The notes under the pieces are model-generated. The model was not told the origin of the DNA. It did no database searches and saw nothing but the letters and a program-made list of their open reading frames with translations. From Austwickia chelonae (GTDB lineage Bacteria; Actinomycetota; Actinomycetes; Actinomycetales; Dermatophilaceae): DNA of 64,000 nt. The stretch is from the NCBI RefSeq assembly GCF_003391095.1, contig NZ_CP031447.1:1922001-1986000 (forward strand), given 5' to 3'. Below, in pieces: positions 17,545 to 26,877 of this stretch. Every line of letters starts with the position of its first letter. Position 1 is the first letter of the stretch. The position numbers and the translations under genes are program-made.

Positions 17545-18825
17545 CTACTTCTCCGCAGCGAGGAAACTCGTGTAATCCCCTTGAGCTTTCGTCGTCAGGC
17601 CGGGAAGGTCTTCGCCAGTGATCGCTCCGACGATCGGGCGTCCGACGATCTCCCGCGCCTTGGCGACCTTGGTCACCACCGGCCGATCATGTCCCACCCC
17701 GCCTTCAGCGCTCTTCTTGATGGCTTCGGCCAGGTCTTGCGGATAGGTCGAGACACCATCGGCGCTGGCCCACACCGAGTCGCGCGGGCCGGGGTTGCCG
17801 GCTTGTTGCATCGTGGTGACCATCGCTTTACTGGTGGCCCACTGGATGAATTTCCAGGCGTTCTCGCTGTTCTTGCTGGCGGCGTTGACGCCCAAGGCCC
17901 ACGACGGGATGTTGTAGGGCTTGCTTCCTGCGGGCCCTGCGGGGAAGGGAGCGAAGCCGATCTGATCGGCGACCTTCGACTTGCTCGGGTCGATCGCGTT
18001 CTTGTAGAGCGAGTCCGCCTCGGTGTACAACGCTGCTTTGCCCTGGGTGAAGATCGCCATCGCTTCCGGCCAGCTCATGTCGGTGCTGATGTCGCTGGGA
18101 CCGTGGTTCTTGAGGATTCCGCCGTAGTAGGCGTAGGCCTTCTTGGCGGCGTCGGTGTCGAGAGCTGCTTTGCCGTCGGTGTCGAAGTCGCCACCGAAGC
18201 TGTAGAGGTAGCTGGAGAACTGGGTCACTGCGGCAGAACGTCCGGTACGGGCCACGAAACCGGCCGTGCCGGGGTTGTCCTCTTTGAGTTTCTTGGCTGC
18301 GGCTTCCATCTCCTCGAGCGTGGTGGGCACTTGGAGCCCGGATTTGGCCAGCAGATCCTTGCGGTAGTAGAGGACCTCACGCTCGGTGATGATCGGCACA
18401 CCGACCACTGCATCCTTGGAGGTGACGGCTTCGACCGTGGGCTTCTGGAAGTCCTTGAAATCCCAGGCGTTGTCATTCTTCATCCGGTCGGGCAACTTCG
18501 CCAGGTACCGGTTCTTCGCGAAGAGCTTGCCTTCCTGCAACGGGCGGTACATCATCACGTCGATCTCGTCGGTGCCCGCGTTGAGTTTGACGTTGTACTG
18601 GTCGGAGAGCTGATCCTCCCCGAGCTGGTTGATCTGGACCTTCAGCCCGGATTCTTTCTCGAAGTCAGCCAATTTCTTCGTGATGGTCTCGGACCATACG
18701 TGGTTGGCCAGGGAGACCCGGAGGGTCCTGGATCCGCCGTCGGTACTTCCTGATCCGCCACACCCCCCGAGAGACAAGGCCAGAGGCATCGCCACTACCA
18801 GCAGGAAAGGAAGGGTACGGCGCAT
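17545..18825 (-). CDS. Sugar ABC transporter substrate-binding lipoprotein
   Basis: This 426-residue protein starts with a lipoprotein signal (hydrophobic LPFLLVVAMPLALSL, lipobox LGGC near residue 22) and a Gly/Ser linker. The rest matches extracellular solute-binding family 1: LRVSLANHVWSETITKKLADFEKESG, YNVKLNAGTDEIDVMMYRP, TERE-VLYYRKDLLAKSGLQVPTTLEEMEAAA, and IPSWALGVNAASKNSENAWKFIQWAT. It is first in the operon, with GGAG 5 nt before the ATG. The ligand is inferred from dgoD to be a sugar acid; sequence alone does not show it. Confidence 0.92.
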   Translation of the reverse strand: MRRTLPFLLVVAMPLALSLGGCGGSGSTDGGSRTLRVSLANHVWSETITKKLADFEKESGLKVQINQLGEDQLSDQYNVKLNAGTDEIDVMMYRPLQEGKLFAKNRYLAKLPDRMKNDNAWDFKDFQKPTVEAVTSKDAVVGVPIITEREVLYYRKDLLAKSGLQVPTTLEEMEAAAKKLKEDNPGTAGFVARTGRSAAVTQFSSYLYSFGGDFDTDGKAALDTDAAKKAYAYYGGILKNHGPSDISTDMSWPEAMAIFTQGKAALYTEADSLYKNAIDPSKSKVADQIGFAPFPAGPAGSKPYNIPSWALGVNAASKNSENAWKFIQWATSKAMVTTMQQAGNPGPRDSVWASADGVSTYPQDLAEAIKKSAEGGVGHDRPVVTKVAKAREIVGRPIVGAITGEDLPGLTTKAQGDYTSFLAAEK

Positions 18826-18838
18826 CTCAACTCCATCG

Positions 18839-18866
18839 TCGATGACACTTGGGCAGGGGTCATCGA
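18839..18866. promoter_or_regulatory. 8-bp inverted repeat upstream of the ABC operon (candidate operator)
   Basis: TCGATGAC (18839-18846) is repeated inverted as GTCATCGA (18859-18866), with a 12-nt spacer, so the centres are two helical turns apart. It lies 14-41 bp upstream of the binding-protein start, a usual place for a repressor site of a sugar operon. No regulator gene is adjacent. Confidence 0.4.
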
Positions 18867-19068
18867 TCGGTAGACATCAGAGCCCCTGACGGGGCACCTG
18901 GCGCCCGCGCCGTCTCACAGTACACGCCCTTCACGTTGGTTTTCCGTGTCGGGTATCCCTTGTCGTCCGGGCGGACCCGGACGTCGAACCTGCGGCCATG
19001 GTCATCGGTCGTCGTGGCTGTGACGGGCGCTGAAATCCCTCGGCCACGACGACCCTGCGCTAGCGCGC

Positions 19069-20190
<1,122 letters not shown>

Positions 20191-20216
20191 GAGGACCGAG
20201 TCTACGGCACGACCAC

Positions 20217-21470
20217 TCACAGAAGAGGCTGCATATTCGCCAACGCCCGCTCACCGACACGGGCCATGACCCCACGTGCCTGCCAGTCGTCCAGATGGAG
20301 CTGTCTGCAGTTGGTGAGATCCCGGGCGAAGATCTCCTCCATATGGGCAGCCTGCTCGTCGCTGAACAACTCGAGATTCACCTCGTAGTTGCCCAGCAGG
20401 CTCAACCGGTCGATGTTGGCAGTGCCGACCGTCGACCAACGCCCGTCGACCGTGGCCGTTTTCGCATGCACCATCGCGTCCTGGTAGAGCCATATCGTGA
20501 CCCCGCCCTTGAGGAGAGTCGTGAAATAACCACGAGCAACCCAGTCGGCGACGATGTGGTTGCTGTACTCCGGCATGAGGATCCGTACGTCGACCCCACG
20601 TCGAGCAGCGGCCAGCAAGGCAGCGAGGATCTCCCGGTCCGGAAGGAAATAGGCCTGGGTGATGTAAATCCGCTCCGCTGCCCGGTCGATAGCCTCAAGA
20701 TAGAGGCCCCGGACGGGGAAGAGCATCCGGTTGGGTGCATTACGGGAGGCACGAATGCGGGCTTCCCATTCCCTCGCGCCCCGGTCAGGGATCTCCGGAT
20801 GCTCCGGATCACGGTATTCATTCCAGAAATCGACGAAAGTGTTCTCGATCTCCCAGACGGCTGATCCGGTGACCCGCAAATGGGTGTCCCGCCAAGTCGT
20901 CGCGTAGAGATCACCGATGTTGTACCCGCCGATGAACCCGACTCCCCGGTCGACCACCATGATCTTGCGGTGGTCACGACCGAAGTACCTCAGGTTGAGC
21001 ATGAGCATCCCGGCCCGGACCGCAGGAAAACGCAGCACGTGCATGTGCTCGGGAAAGCGGAAGAATCGAGGGTCCACCACGAGGTTGGCGAACCCGTCGT
21101 AGACCACGAAAACCTGGACTCCCCGATCCGCCGCCGCGATCAGGGCCTCTTTGAACTTCTCCCCGATAGCGTCGTTCTTCCAGATGAAGGTCTCGAGGAA
21201 GATGTGCTCCTGCGCGGAGTCGATCGCGGCGAGCATGTCCGCATAGACGTCTTCCCCGTAGGTGTACGTGGTCACTTCCGAACCAGCGATCCGGGTCGTC
21301 GTCGGAGAGCTGCGAGGAAAGATACCCAGCGGCGGTTCTCGCCGTTTACGTACAGCGTCGACAGCCAGCACCGCCGCAACCGCGGCAGCCTGCGCAGCAG
21401 CACCCACGCCCAAGGCCCACAGCCCGGCGCGGAGAACGGCTGCACGGCTGGGAAGGTGCGGACGAGACAT
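20217..21470 (-). CDS. Cardiolipin synthase / phospholipase D family membrane protein
   Basis: This 417-residue protein has an N-terminal membrane helix ([22 protein letters not shown]) and two HKD-type phospholipase D motifs: one in [22 protein letters not shown] (H-x-K-x4-D) and one in [40 protein letters not shown] and [13 protein letters not shown] are typical of bacterial cardiolipin synthases. It probably condenses phosphatidylglycerol or CDP-diacylglycerol into cardiolipin. Other PLD phosphatidyltransferases cannot be excluded. Its stop overlaps the longer prfB start. Confidence 0.87.
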   Translation of the reverse strand: MSRPHLPSRAAVLRAGLWALGVGAAAQAAAVAAVLAVDAVRKRREPPLGIFPRSSPTTTRIAGSEVTTYTYGEDVYADMLAAIDSAQEHIFLETFIWKNDAIGEKFKEALIAAADRGVQVFVVYDGFANLVVDPRFFRFPEHMHVLRFPAVRAGMLMLNLRYFGRDHRKIMVVDRGVGFIGGYNIGDLYATTWRDTHLRVTGSAVWEIENTFVDFWNEYRDPEHPEIPDRGAREWEARIRASRNAPNRMLFPVRGLYLEAIDRAAERIYITQAYFLPDREILAALLAAARRGVDVRILMPEYSNHIVADWVARGYFTTLLKGGVTIWLYQDAMVHAKTATVDGRWSTVGTANIDRLSLLGNYEVNLELFSDEQAAHMEEIFARDLTNCRQLHLDDWQARGVMARVGERALANMQPLL

Positions 21471-21566
21471 GCGCCGAGCCTACAAGCAGCGGCTGTGATG
21501 TCCCTGGAACAACGCTCCACGACCTCGGTCGATACGGTGCCTGAAGCACCGCACCGACCTGAACGC

Positions 21567-21830
21567 TCAGGCGGCCAATGCCGCAGTCACTAACCCAAGA
21601 ACCTTGATTCGGACGCGTTCTTCCACATCGGAACGCCGAGCATCCACCAGCCCGAGTTCATCACCCATCACGGCGATGTCGTCCGCCGCCAACCGCCGCA
21701 GAACTCCCGAAACGTGCGCCTCGACATCCGCAGAGACCGACTCCCAGGAACCATCGCGCCCGGCCTGCTGCGCCTCAGCCACCCCGTTCACGGCCGCCAC
21801 CAACGCTTCCACCATGACGTCATTCATCAT
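21567..21830 (-). CDS. Small hypothetical acidic protein
   Basis: This 87-residue protein is predicted almost wholly helical (DVMVEALVAAVNGVAEAQQAG; VSADVEAHVSGVLRRLAADDIAVMGDELGLVD; ERVRIKVLGLVTAALAA). It is acidic, without Cys, signal or membrane segment, and I do not recognise the family. Codon use fits the host (third positions mostly G or C). The ATG at 21830 is chosen because AAAGGG lies 9 nt upstream; a GTG at 21848 is also possible. It stands alone between the cardiolipin synthase and the Tad cluster. Confidence 0.55.
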   Translation of the reverse strand: MMNDVMVEALVAAVNGVAEAQQAGRDGSWESVSADVEAHVSGVLRRLAADDIAVMGDELGLVDARRSDVEERVRIKVLGLVTAALAA

Positions 21831-22070
21831 CGCGACCATCCCTTTCACACCATTGACCCACTACGCCGTCCGTGGACGCGATCGCGAGCGAGTTCTGTGT
21901 TCGTTTGCCCAGTGGGAGAGGCTCCTGTGGCTCCCTCACCAGCGAGCTCAAGCTTTTCAAGGCACCATCTGCCAGCTCTCGAGGCCTCCGGAAAGCTCAG
22001 AGATCGCTTGACACCGACCACGTCCTCAGGTCACAACATCTTCCGAGCGACAAGTAAACACTAAGCCCGA

Positions 22071-22086
22071 TAATTGTCACCAATTA
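22071..22086. promoter_or_regulatory. Short AT-rich palindrome between two genes
   Basis: TAATTG and CAATTA form a perfect 6-bp inverted repeat around TCAC, in the AT-rich core of a 306-bp gap. The rest of 21831-22136 shows no gene. It may be part of the promoter or operator of the small gene at 21567-21830; nothing else supports that. Confidence 0.3.
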
Positions 22087-22136
22087 AGACGACTTGTCCG
22101 ACTCTTGAGGGTCCGTAGCAGCCCCAGCACCACTCA

Positions 22137-22673
22137 TCACGGGAGGGGCGTGGACAAGTTGTCCAGGCGGCTTTCGGCAGTAGACGCCACCGTGATTCTC
22201 ACAGGCCCGAAAACTGACGTCAAGAGCAGATTGCCCAAGGGCATCTCCACCACACCACTCACTGCGACCGTTGCCGAGCGACCGTCACTGCTCCCCGTCT
22301 CCTCGACCAGCGACAATGTGCTGACATGTTCGGGAAGCGGGCGAGAAGAAAGGAATTTCTCGGCTTGCGCGCGCACCGATGCGTCGGTCACCGGGACTCT
22401 CGCACCCAAGCCTTGCCGGTAGACCACCGACTCGTTCAACGCGTCGGCGGCATCGAGTGCTGCACCGTCCGCCATGTCGTACAAGCGTGCGCGCGCCAGC
22501 TGCAGTGCTGTCACATTGACGACGCCGACCACCAGGGTGAGGGCGAGCACGCAGCATCCGAGGACGAACAGCCCGATCTGGCCTGCTTCCCCGGAGTCCG
22601 GGCGGGGGCCTTGGCGCAGCGGCTTTGTCTTCGTCTGCGGCAGGGCATGTTTCCTGCTGCGGTTGTTTCCCAT
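22137..22673 (-). CDS. TadG-like pilus assembly / secretion protein
   Basis: This 178-residue protein has a basic N-terminus, then the segment GEAGQIGLFVLGCCVLALTLVVGVVNVTALQLARARLYDMADGAALDAADA. This is the membrane helix and following Ala-rich helix of TadG/TadE-like proteins in actinobacterial Tad loci, often annotated as helicase/secretion neighbourhood proteins. The remaining part is a beta-rich extracytoplasmic domain (ATVAVSGVVEMPLG). The ATG at 22673 lies 2 bp after the stop of the upstream tadE gene, which implies translational coupling. It is the last gene of the cluster. Confidence 0.8.
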   Translation of the reverse strand: MGNNRSRKHALPQTKTKPLRQGPRPDSGEAGQIGLFVLGCCVLALTLVVGVVNVTALQLARARLYDMADGAALDAADALNESVVYRQGLGARVPVTDASVRAQAEKFLSSRPLPEHVSTLSLVEETGSSDGRSATVAVSGVVEMPLGNLLLTSVFGPVRITVASTAESRLDNLSTPLP

Positions 22674-22675
22674 CG

Positions 22676-23104
22676 TCAACGTTCCCGGAAGCGGTCGACT
22701 GTCGCGCCGTAGCTGCCGTCGACCCGTACCGTCAACGGCCATGCGTCAGAGAGGAATGCCGGCAGGAGCGGCAGGGGCACGTCGACCGCGGCGTGCACCT
22801 CGATTCGGGCATCTGGTGTCAGGCAAGGGTTGGCCGCGCACCGGACAGTGACCTTTCCGCTGTCGAAACCGTGGTCGGCGTAGGCCATACGGGCGGCTGT
22901 TTCTGCGCGCGCCTGCGGCGATACCTGTTTCGGTGCAGTGACGAAGGCCCGTCCGGCTTCCCTGGATGCGGTCGAGACCGCGAAGGAGGCGGCTTGCAGA
23001 CGAGCCACCGTCAGCACCAGGTAGATCAAGGGGATCAGCAGGAGCACTCCGAGGAAGACGAATTCGACGACTGCCGAGCCTTCTTCTCCACGACGTCCGT
23101 TCAT
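22676..23104 (-). CDS. TadE-like pseudopilin, copy 1
   Basis: This 142-residue protein starts MNGRRGEEGSAVVEFVFLGVLLLIPLIYLVL, which is the TadE signature: a short basic leader, Gly/Glu, and a single membrane helix. It continues with ARLQAASFAVSTASREAGRA and a beta-rich exported domain with a Cys pair (VRCAANPCLTPDA). Such pseudopilins are processed by a prepilin peptidase and support Flp pilus assembly. GGAGGAG lies 6 nt before the ATG, and the start shares one base with the preceding stop (TGATG). Confidence 0.88.
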   Translation of the reverse strand: MNGRRGEEGSAVVEFVFLGVLLLIPLIYLVLTVARLQAASFAVSTASREAGRAFVTAPKQVSPQARAETAARMAYADHGFDSGKVTVRCAANPCLTPDARIEVHAAVDVPLPLLPAFLSDAWPLTVRVDGSYGATVDRFRER

Positions 23105-23523
23105 CACTGCTCCTCCGCGAAAGCTCGGCCTCGTGTGGTGATCGCGCCGGGTGGGCCCCACAGTGCGATCACCGGCAGCGGGGCTGTGACCTGGACTTCT
23201 ACCACGGCCAGTCCGTTTTCGACCCGGCGAAGCACCCGGACGTCCTGGGCATAGCTCGTGGACAGGGTCTGTGTCACCAGGTCTCGGGTACGTCCGGCGC
23301 CCTGCTCAGGGGTCATCCCGGTACGCGCTCCCGCGCGAGCACCCTCGGAGGCTGCCCAGGTGAGGGTATTCCGCACGTGCAAGGTGAATCCCAGTTGCAA
23401 GAGCGACAGGGTGATCGCGCACACCAGGATGGAGACCAGGACGAAGTCGACGACTGCCGAACCTTCCTCGGCATTTTTGGTGGGCTCCGCCCGACCGGTC
23501 CTTCGCGCTGACCCGTTCAGCAC
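23104..23523 (-). CDS. TadE-like pseudopilin, copy 2
   Basis: This 139-residue protein has the TadE pattern NAEEGSAVVDFVLVSILVCAITLSLLQLGFTLHVRNTLTWAASEGARAGAR and a short exported domain (VLRRVENGLAVVEVQVTAPLPVI). The acidic residue following the leader is Asp (AVVDF), while copy 1 has Glu. The start is the GTG at 23523, whose G is also the last base of the upstream stop (TAGTG). The longer upstream open frame overlaps the pilin-like gene and lacks coding character. Confidence 0.84.
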   Translation of the reverse strand: MLNGSARRTGRAEPTKNAEEGSAVVDFVLVSILVCAITLSLLQLGFTLHVRNTLTWAASEGARAGARTGMTPEQGAGRTRDLVTQTLSTSYAQDVRVLRRVENGLAVVEVQVTAPLPVIALWGPPGAITTRGRAFAEEQ

Positions 23524-23810
23524 TATTTCTTGCCGGGCCCGGTCACTCCGGCGATCGCGGTGCTGAAGATCTGCGCCAACTGGTCGCCGGCCACCGCCCA
23601 GATCGTGGTGACCAGCCCTGCGGTCATCAACGTGATCAGCACCCATCCCGGGACGTCGCCCCGTTCCTGCTCGCGGGATCGGCTTCCGGCACGCAGACCG
23701 GCCACGATGACGAAGGAGACCATTGCGGTGGTCACCGCCGGGAGCGGCCAGAGTGCCGCCTTCTGTGTCCCTGCTCGTCCGAAATGCCGCCACATCGATG
23801 GGATCCTCAT
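23523..23810 (-). CDS. Small pilin-like membrane protein of the Tad locus
   Basis: This 95-residue protein has a hydrophobic segment near residues 20-42 (ALWPLPAVTTAMVSFVIVAGL), a charged loop, and a second one in RGDVPGWVLITLMTAGLVTTIWAVAGDQLAQIFSTAI. The place between tadC and tadE and the pattern of Gly plus a hydrophobic helix suggest the pilin-type subunit of the locus. The canonical Flp processing site with Glu at +5 is absent: after Gly comes DVPGW. GGAAG lies 5 nt before the ATG. Relatives are common in actinobacterial Tad loci, but a direct role is not shown. Confidence 0.72.
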   Translation of the reverse strand: MRIPSMWRHFGRAGTQKAALWPLPAVTTAMVSFVIVAGLRAGSRSREQERGDVPGWVLITLMTAGLVTTIWAVAGDQLAQIFSTAIAGVTGPGKK

Positions 23811-23855
23811 CTATCTTCCTTTCACGAACAGAGTCGTTCGACGTTCCCGAAGAGT

Positions 23856-24791
23856 TCATGGGGTCAACCGCAGATAGATCAACCCCGGATAGACCGCGAA
23901 GAGCACCGTCACCGGCAACACGAGGAAGACCACGGGAAGCAGCATCAAGATCTCCTTGCGGCCAGCCGTCTCCATCACCTCCCGGCGTCCTTCCTCGCGA
24001 GCATCCTGGGCCTGCGCGCGCAGCACGTCAGCCAACGGGGTGCCGCGTTCCAAGGCGATGACAACGCCGTCGATGAATCGGCCCAGGGCAGGCAGTCCGG
24101 TGCGTCGTGCCATGCCTTGGAGTGCGACGGGCAGGGTGGCTCCAGCTCTGGCGTCCGCCAGGCAGCGGCGGAGTTCATCGGCCAGCTCTCCGGAGGAAAG
24201 CCGACAGACCCGTTCCAAGGCGGCTGCCGTCCCTTCTCCTGCGCTGACAGAGAGCGCGAGGAGTTCTGCCACGGTGGGGAATTCAGCGATGATTCGCTGT
24301 TCACGCCGGTTGACCGCCCGAGAGAGTTCATGATCACGCAGCAGGATCCCGCCCAGGGTTCCGAGGAGCAGTGCCATCAGAGGGAGCAGCAGCGAGCCGG
24401 GCCTGCGCGCCCAGAGGAGGGCGGCCATGCCGAGTCCGGCGAAAGCACCGGCGGCGCCCCAGACGACCTGTTCCACGCGGAAGGCGGCCACATCTGCGAG
24501 TTGACCGGACCGAGTGAGCCTGCGGGCCACCGAGTGGGAACCGCCGAGTGCTGTGTCGATCGCCTGGGCGGCGCGGGTCAGCAGCGGTTCCGTCCAGGCC
24601 CAGGGCTGAGTGTCCTGGGGGTGTCGGCGCGCTTGCAGAAGAGTGCTCGTCGGAGCAGCGTCCCTGACGTAGGGCGCCAGCCGGTCGGTCAGGGTAGGGG
24701 TACGGCGGAAGGGCAGCCGTGCCCAGACGAGCAGGATCCCCGCGGCCAGGGTGAGTCCACAGAGTGCGCCGAGCGCAATGATGCCATTCAT
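23856..24791 (-). CDS. tadC: Type II/IV secretion F-family inner-membrane protein TadC
   Basis: This 311-residue protein has a first membrane helix near the N-terminus and three more in the second half. The T2SS F-domain lies between: EFPTVAELLALSVSAGEGTAAALERVC, LRRCLADARAGATLPVALQGMARRTGLPALGRFIDGVVIALERGTPLADVLRAQAQD, REVMETAGRKEILMLLPVVFLVLPVTVLFAVYPGL. It forms the membrane platform with TadB. Its ATG overlaps the tadB stop (ATGA). Confidence 0.92.
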   Translation of the reverse strand: MNGIIALGALCGLTLAAGILLVWARLPFRRTPTLTDRLAPYVRDAAPTSTLLQARRHPQDTQPWAWTEPLLTRAAQAIDTALGGSHSVARRLTRSGQLADVAAFRVEQVVWGAAGAFAGLGMAALLWARRPGSLLLPLMALLLGTLGGILLRDHELSRAVNRREQRIIAEFPTVAELLALSVSAGEGTAAALERVCRLSSGELADELRRCLADARAGATLPVALQGMARRTGLPALGRFIDGVVIALERGTPLADVLRAQAQDAREEGRREVMETAGRKEILMLLPVVFLVLPVTVLFAVYPGLIYLRLTP

Positions 24792-25648
24792 CTGAGCACC
24801 CGTTCTTCCTCAGGCAGCCTGCCCAGGACCGTCATCAGTCGGTAGGCGGCCAGCGAGACCACCGCGCCGACGAGTAGGACGAGGCTTCCACCTGTTCCGG
24901 CATAAGCGCGGACCGAGTCGGGGCGGGTGCACAGCATCGCCAGGACCGCCCAGGGCGCTATCACCGCCAGGCGTGCCGCATTCACCGTCCATCCTTGTCT
25001 GGTCTCCAGTTCTGCGCGGGTCCGGGCATCGTCGCGGAGGAAACCCGACAAGGTCCGCAGCAGTCGTCCCAGGTCGCTTCCGCCGACGTCGCGGGCGATC
25101 CTCAAGGATTCGATGAGTCGGTCGCCGACCGGATCGGCGAGGCGTTCTTTGAGGTCGTCCAGGCAGACGCTGAATCGGCCTGTCGCGCGGTAGTCGTCGG
25201 CGAAGGCGGTGAAGGCCGGTCGGAGTTCGGCCGGTCCGCGGGTGCCCACCTGCGCCAGCGCTTCGGGTAGAGAGAGCCCTGCGCGAACCCCTGAGGCGAT
25301 GTTGTCGACGACGTCGGGCCAGACCTCACGCAAGGCGAGGCGTCGATGCCGGGCACGAGAGCGGACGAAGAGCACCGGTGCGTAGCCGGAGAGCGTGGCG
25401 AAGGAGACCCCGATGGGAAACACTTCGGTGGCGCTGTACACCAACAGCAGGACGACGAGAGCGATGCCTGCGCAGACGGCCAGGAGATGCCGCGGGCGGT
25501 ACCGGGTGAATCCGGCCTGAACGAGATCGTCCTGGATCCGAAGTATCCAGGCAGGCCGCCGACGGTTCCGGTTCTCCTGCGGCCACAACGAGTTCCACAG
25601 GCAGAAGAGCCCCGCGCCGAAGAGAAGCCCCACCGCGGCGCCGCTCAT
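24788..25648 (-). CDS. tadB: Type II/IV secretion F-family inner-membrane protein TadB
   Basis: This 286-residue protein has membrane helices at the N-terminus, around LLAVCAGIALVVLLLVY, and in the C-terminal third. The F-domain block is EVWPDVVDNIASGVRAGLSLPEALAQVGTRGPAELRPAFTAFADDYRATGRFSVCLDDLKERLADPVGDRLIESLRIARDVGGSDLG. The ATG at 25648 overlaps the tadA stop by 4 nt (ATGA), which fixes the start; the longer upstream frame is a shadow of tadA. A short piece of this gene seems to be copied at 27113-27148. Confidence 0.92.
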   Translation of the reverse strand: MSGAAVGLLFGAGLFCLWNSLWPQENRNRRRPAWILRIQDDLVQAGFTRYRPRHLLAVCAGIALVVLLLVYSATEVFPIGVSFATLSGYAPVLFVRSRARHRRLALREVWPDVVDNIASGVRAGLSLPEALAQVGTRGPAELRPAFTAFADDYRATGRFSVCLDDLKERLADPVGDRLIESLRIARDVGGSDLGRLLRTLSGFLRDDARTRAELETRQGWTVNAARLAVIAPWAVLAMLCTRPDSVRAYAGTGGSLVLLVGAVVSLAAYRLMTVLGRLPEEERVLR

Positions 25649-26877
25649 GCGTGCCCTCCGCCGAGGAGAGTGGCGAGATCGTATCCGGCTCGTTCGAAGC
25701 GGTCGTGGTGGGGCGGATAGCCGTCGGCGCGGGTGAGCACCCCGTGGTGGCGCACGAAGAGGTCGGCGACCTCGACGACATCTCCTTCGACCCGCCCGGG
25801 TAAAGCGACGATCTCGCGGACTCTTCGGCGCCCGCCTGGGTCGACTCCCAGGTGGACGACGAGGTCGATGGCGTTGGCGACGGTGGGCACCACGAAGCGG
25901 GACCCCACGTTCTCCCCCGCGAGCAGGGGCAGGGTGCACATCTTGGTGATCGCTTCGCGTGCCGAGTTGGCGTGCAGGGTACACATCCCGGGGACGCCAC
26001 TGTTGAGGGCGAGGAGTAGGTCGAGGCTCTCGGCCTGCCGGACCTCGCCGACGATGATGCGGTTGGGACGCATCCGCAGGGCTTCGACGACGAGCCTGCG
26101 CAACGGGATCTCGCCGGTGCCTTCCAGGCTGGCCTGGCGGCATTGCATGGCGGCCCAGTCACGGCACTGCAATTTCAGCTCGAAGACTTCTTCGCAGGTG
26201 ACGACGCGCTCTCGGGCCGGTATTGCGCTGGAGAGACAGTTGAGCATGGTGGTCTTGCCTGCCTGGGTTCCGCCGGCGACCAGAATGTTCAGCCCGGCGG
26301 CGACGGCGGCTTCGAGGAAGTGTGCCGCCGGGGCGGGGAGAGATCCCAAGCGGACGAGGTCGTCGAGTCGCTCCGCGCGGGCGACGAATTTGCGGATGTT
26401 GACGAGCCAGTGCCGCCGGGAGACGTCAGGGATGACGACGTGGAGCCGGCTGCCGTCCGGGAGGGTGGCGTCGACGAAGGGGCAGGACAGGTCGACCCGA
26501 CGCCCAGAGGTCTTCAGCATGCGTTCGACGAGGTCGCGGACGCTCTCGTCGGTGAGCACGACGGTGGTGAGTTCGGCGACTCCACCACGAGCGACGAACA
26601 CCTGGTGGGGTCCGTTGATCCAGATCTCCTCGACAGCGGGATCGTCGAGATAACGCTGGAGAGGACCGTAGCCGGCGATGGCGTCCATGACCTGACGGAT
26701 GGTGCCCTGCGGGTCGGTGAGCCGAGGAAGGCTGCTGGTCAAACACCTGAGTTCGTAGTCTTCGATCGCAGCTTCGACGAGCTCGAGGAAGGCCGCCCGT
26801 TGCGTAAGGGGATCCACCCCTTCACGACGTACGAGTTCCCGCACCTCGTTCTCGACCAGCTCCCCCGCCGGTGTCAT
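25645..26877 (-). CDS. tadA: Tad pilus secretion ATPase (CpaF/TadA)
   Basis: This 410-residue secretion ATPase has the N-terminal helical region, then DAIAGYGPLQRYLDDPAVEEIWINGPHQVFVARGG, LPDGSRLHVVIP, Walker A in VAGGTQAGKTTMLN, the Asp box EEVFELKL, and MRPNRIIVGEVRQAESLDLLLALNSGVPGMCTLHANSAREA (Walker B and His box). It powers Tad pilus assembly from the cytoplasm. It is the first gene of a seven-gene run with stop/start overlaps. The Arg-finger and His-box residues look intact, so the enzyme should be active. Confidence 0.95.
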   Translation of the reverse strand: MTPAGELVENEVRELVRREGVDPLTQRAAFLELVEAAIEDYELRCLTSSLPRLTDPQGTIRQVMDAIAGYGPLQRYLDDPAVEEIWINGPHQVFVARGGVAELTTVVLTDESVRDLVERMLKTSGRRVDLSCPFVDATLPDGSRLHVVIPDVSRRHWLVNIRKFVARAERLDDLVRLGSLPAPAAHFLEAAVAAGLNILVAGGTQAGKTTMLNCLSSAIPARERVVTCEEVFELKLQCRDWAAMQCRQASLEGTGEIPLRRLVVEALRMRPNRIIVGEVRQAESLDLLLALNSGVPGMCTLHANSAREAITKMCTLPLLAGENVGSRFVVPTVANAIDLVVHLGVDPGGRRRVREIVALPGRVEGDVVEVADLFVRHHGVLTRADGYPPHHDRFERAGYDLATLLGGGHA

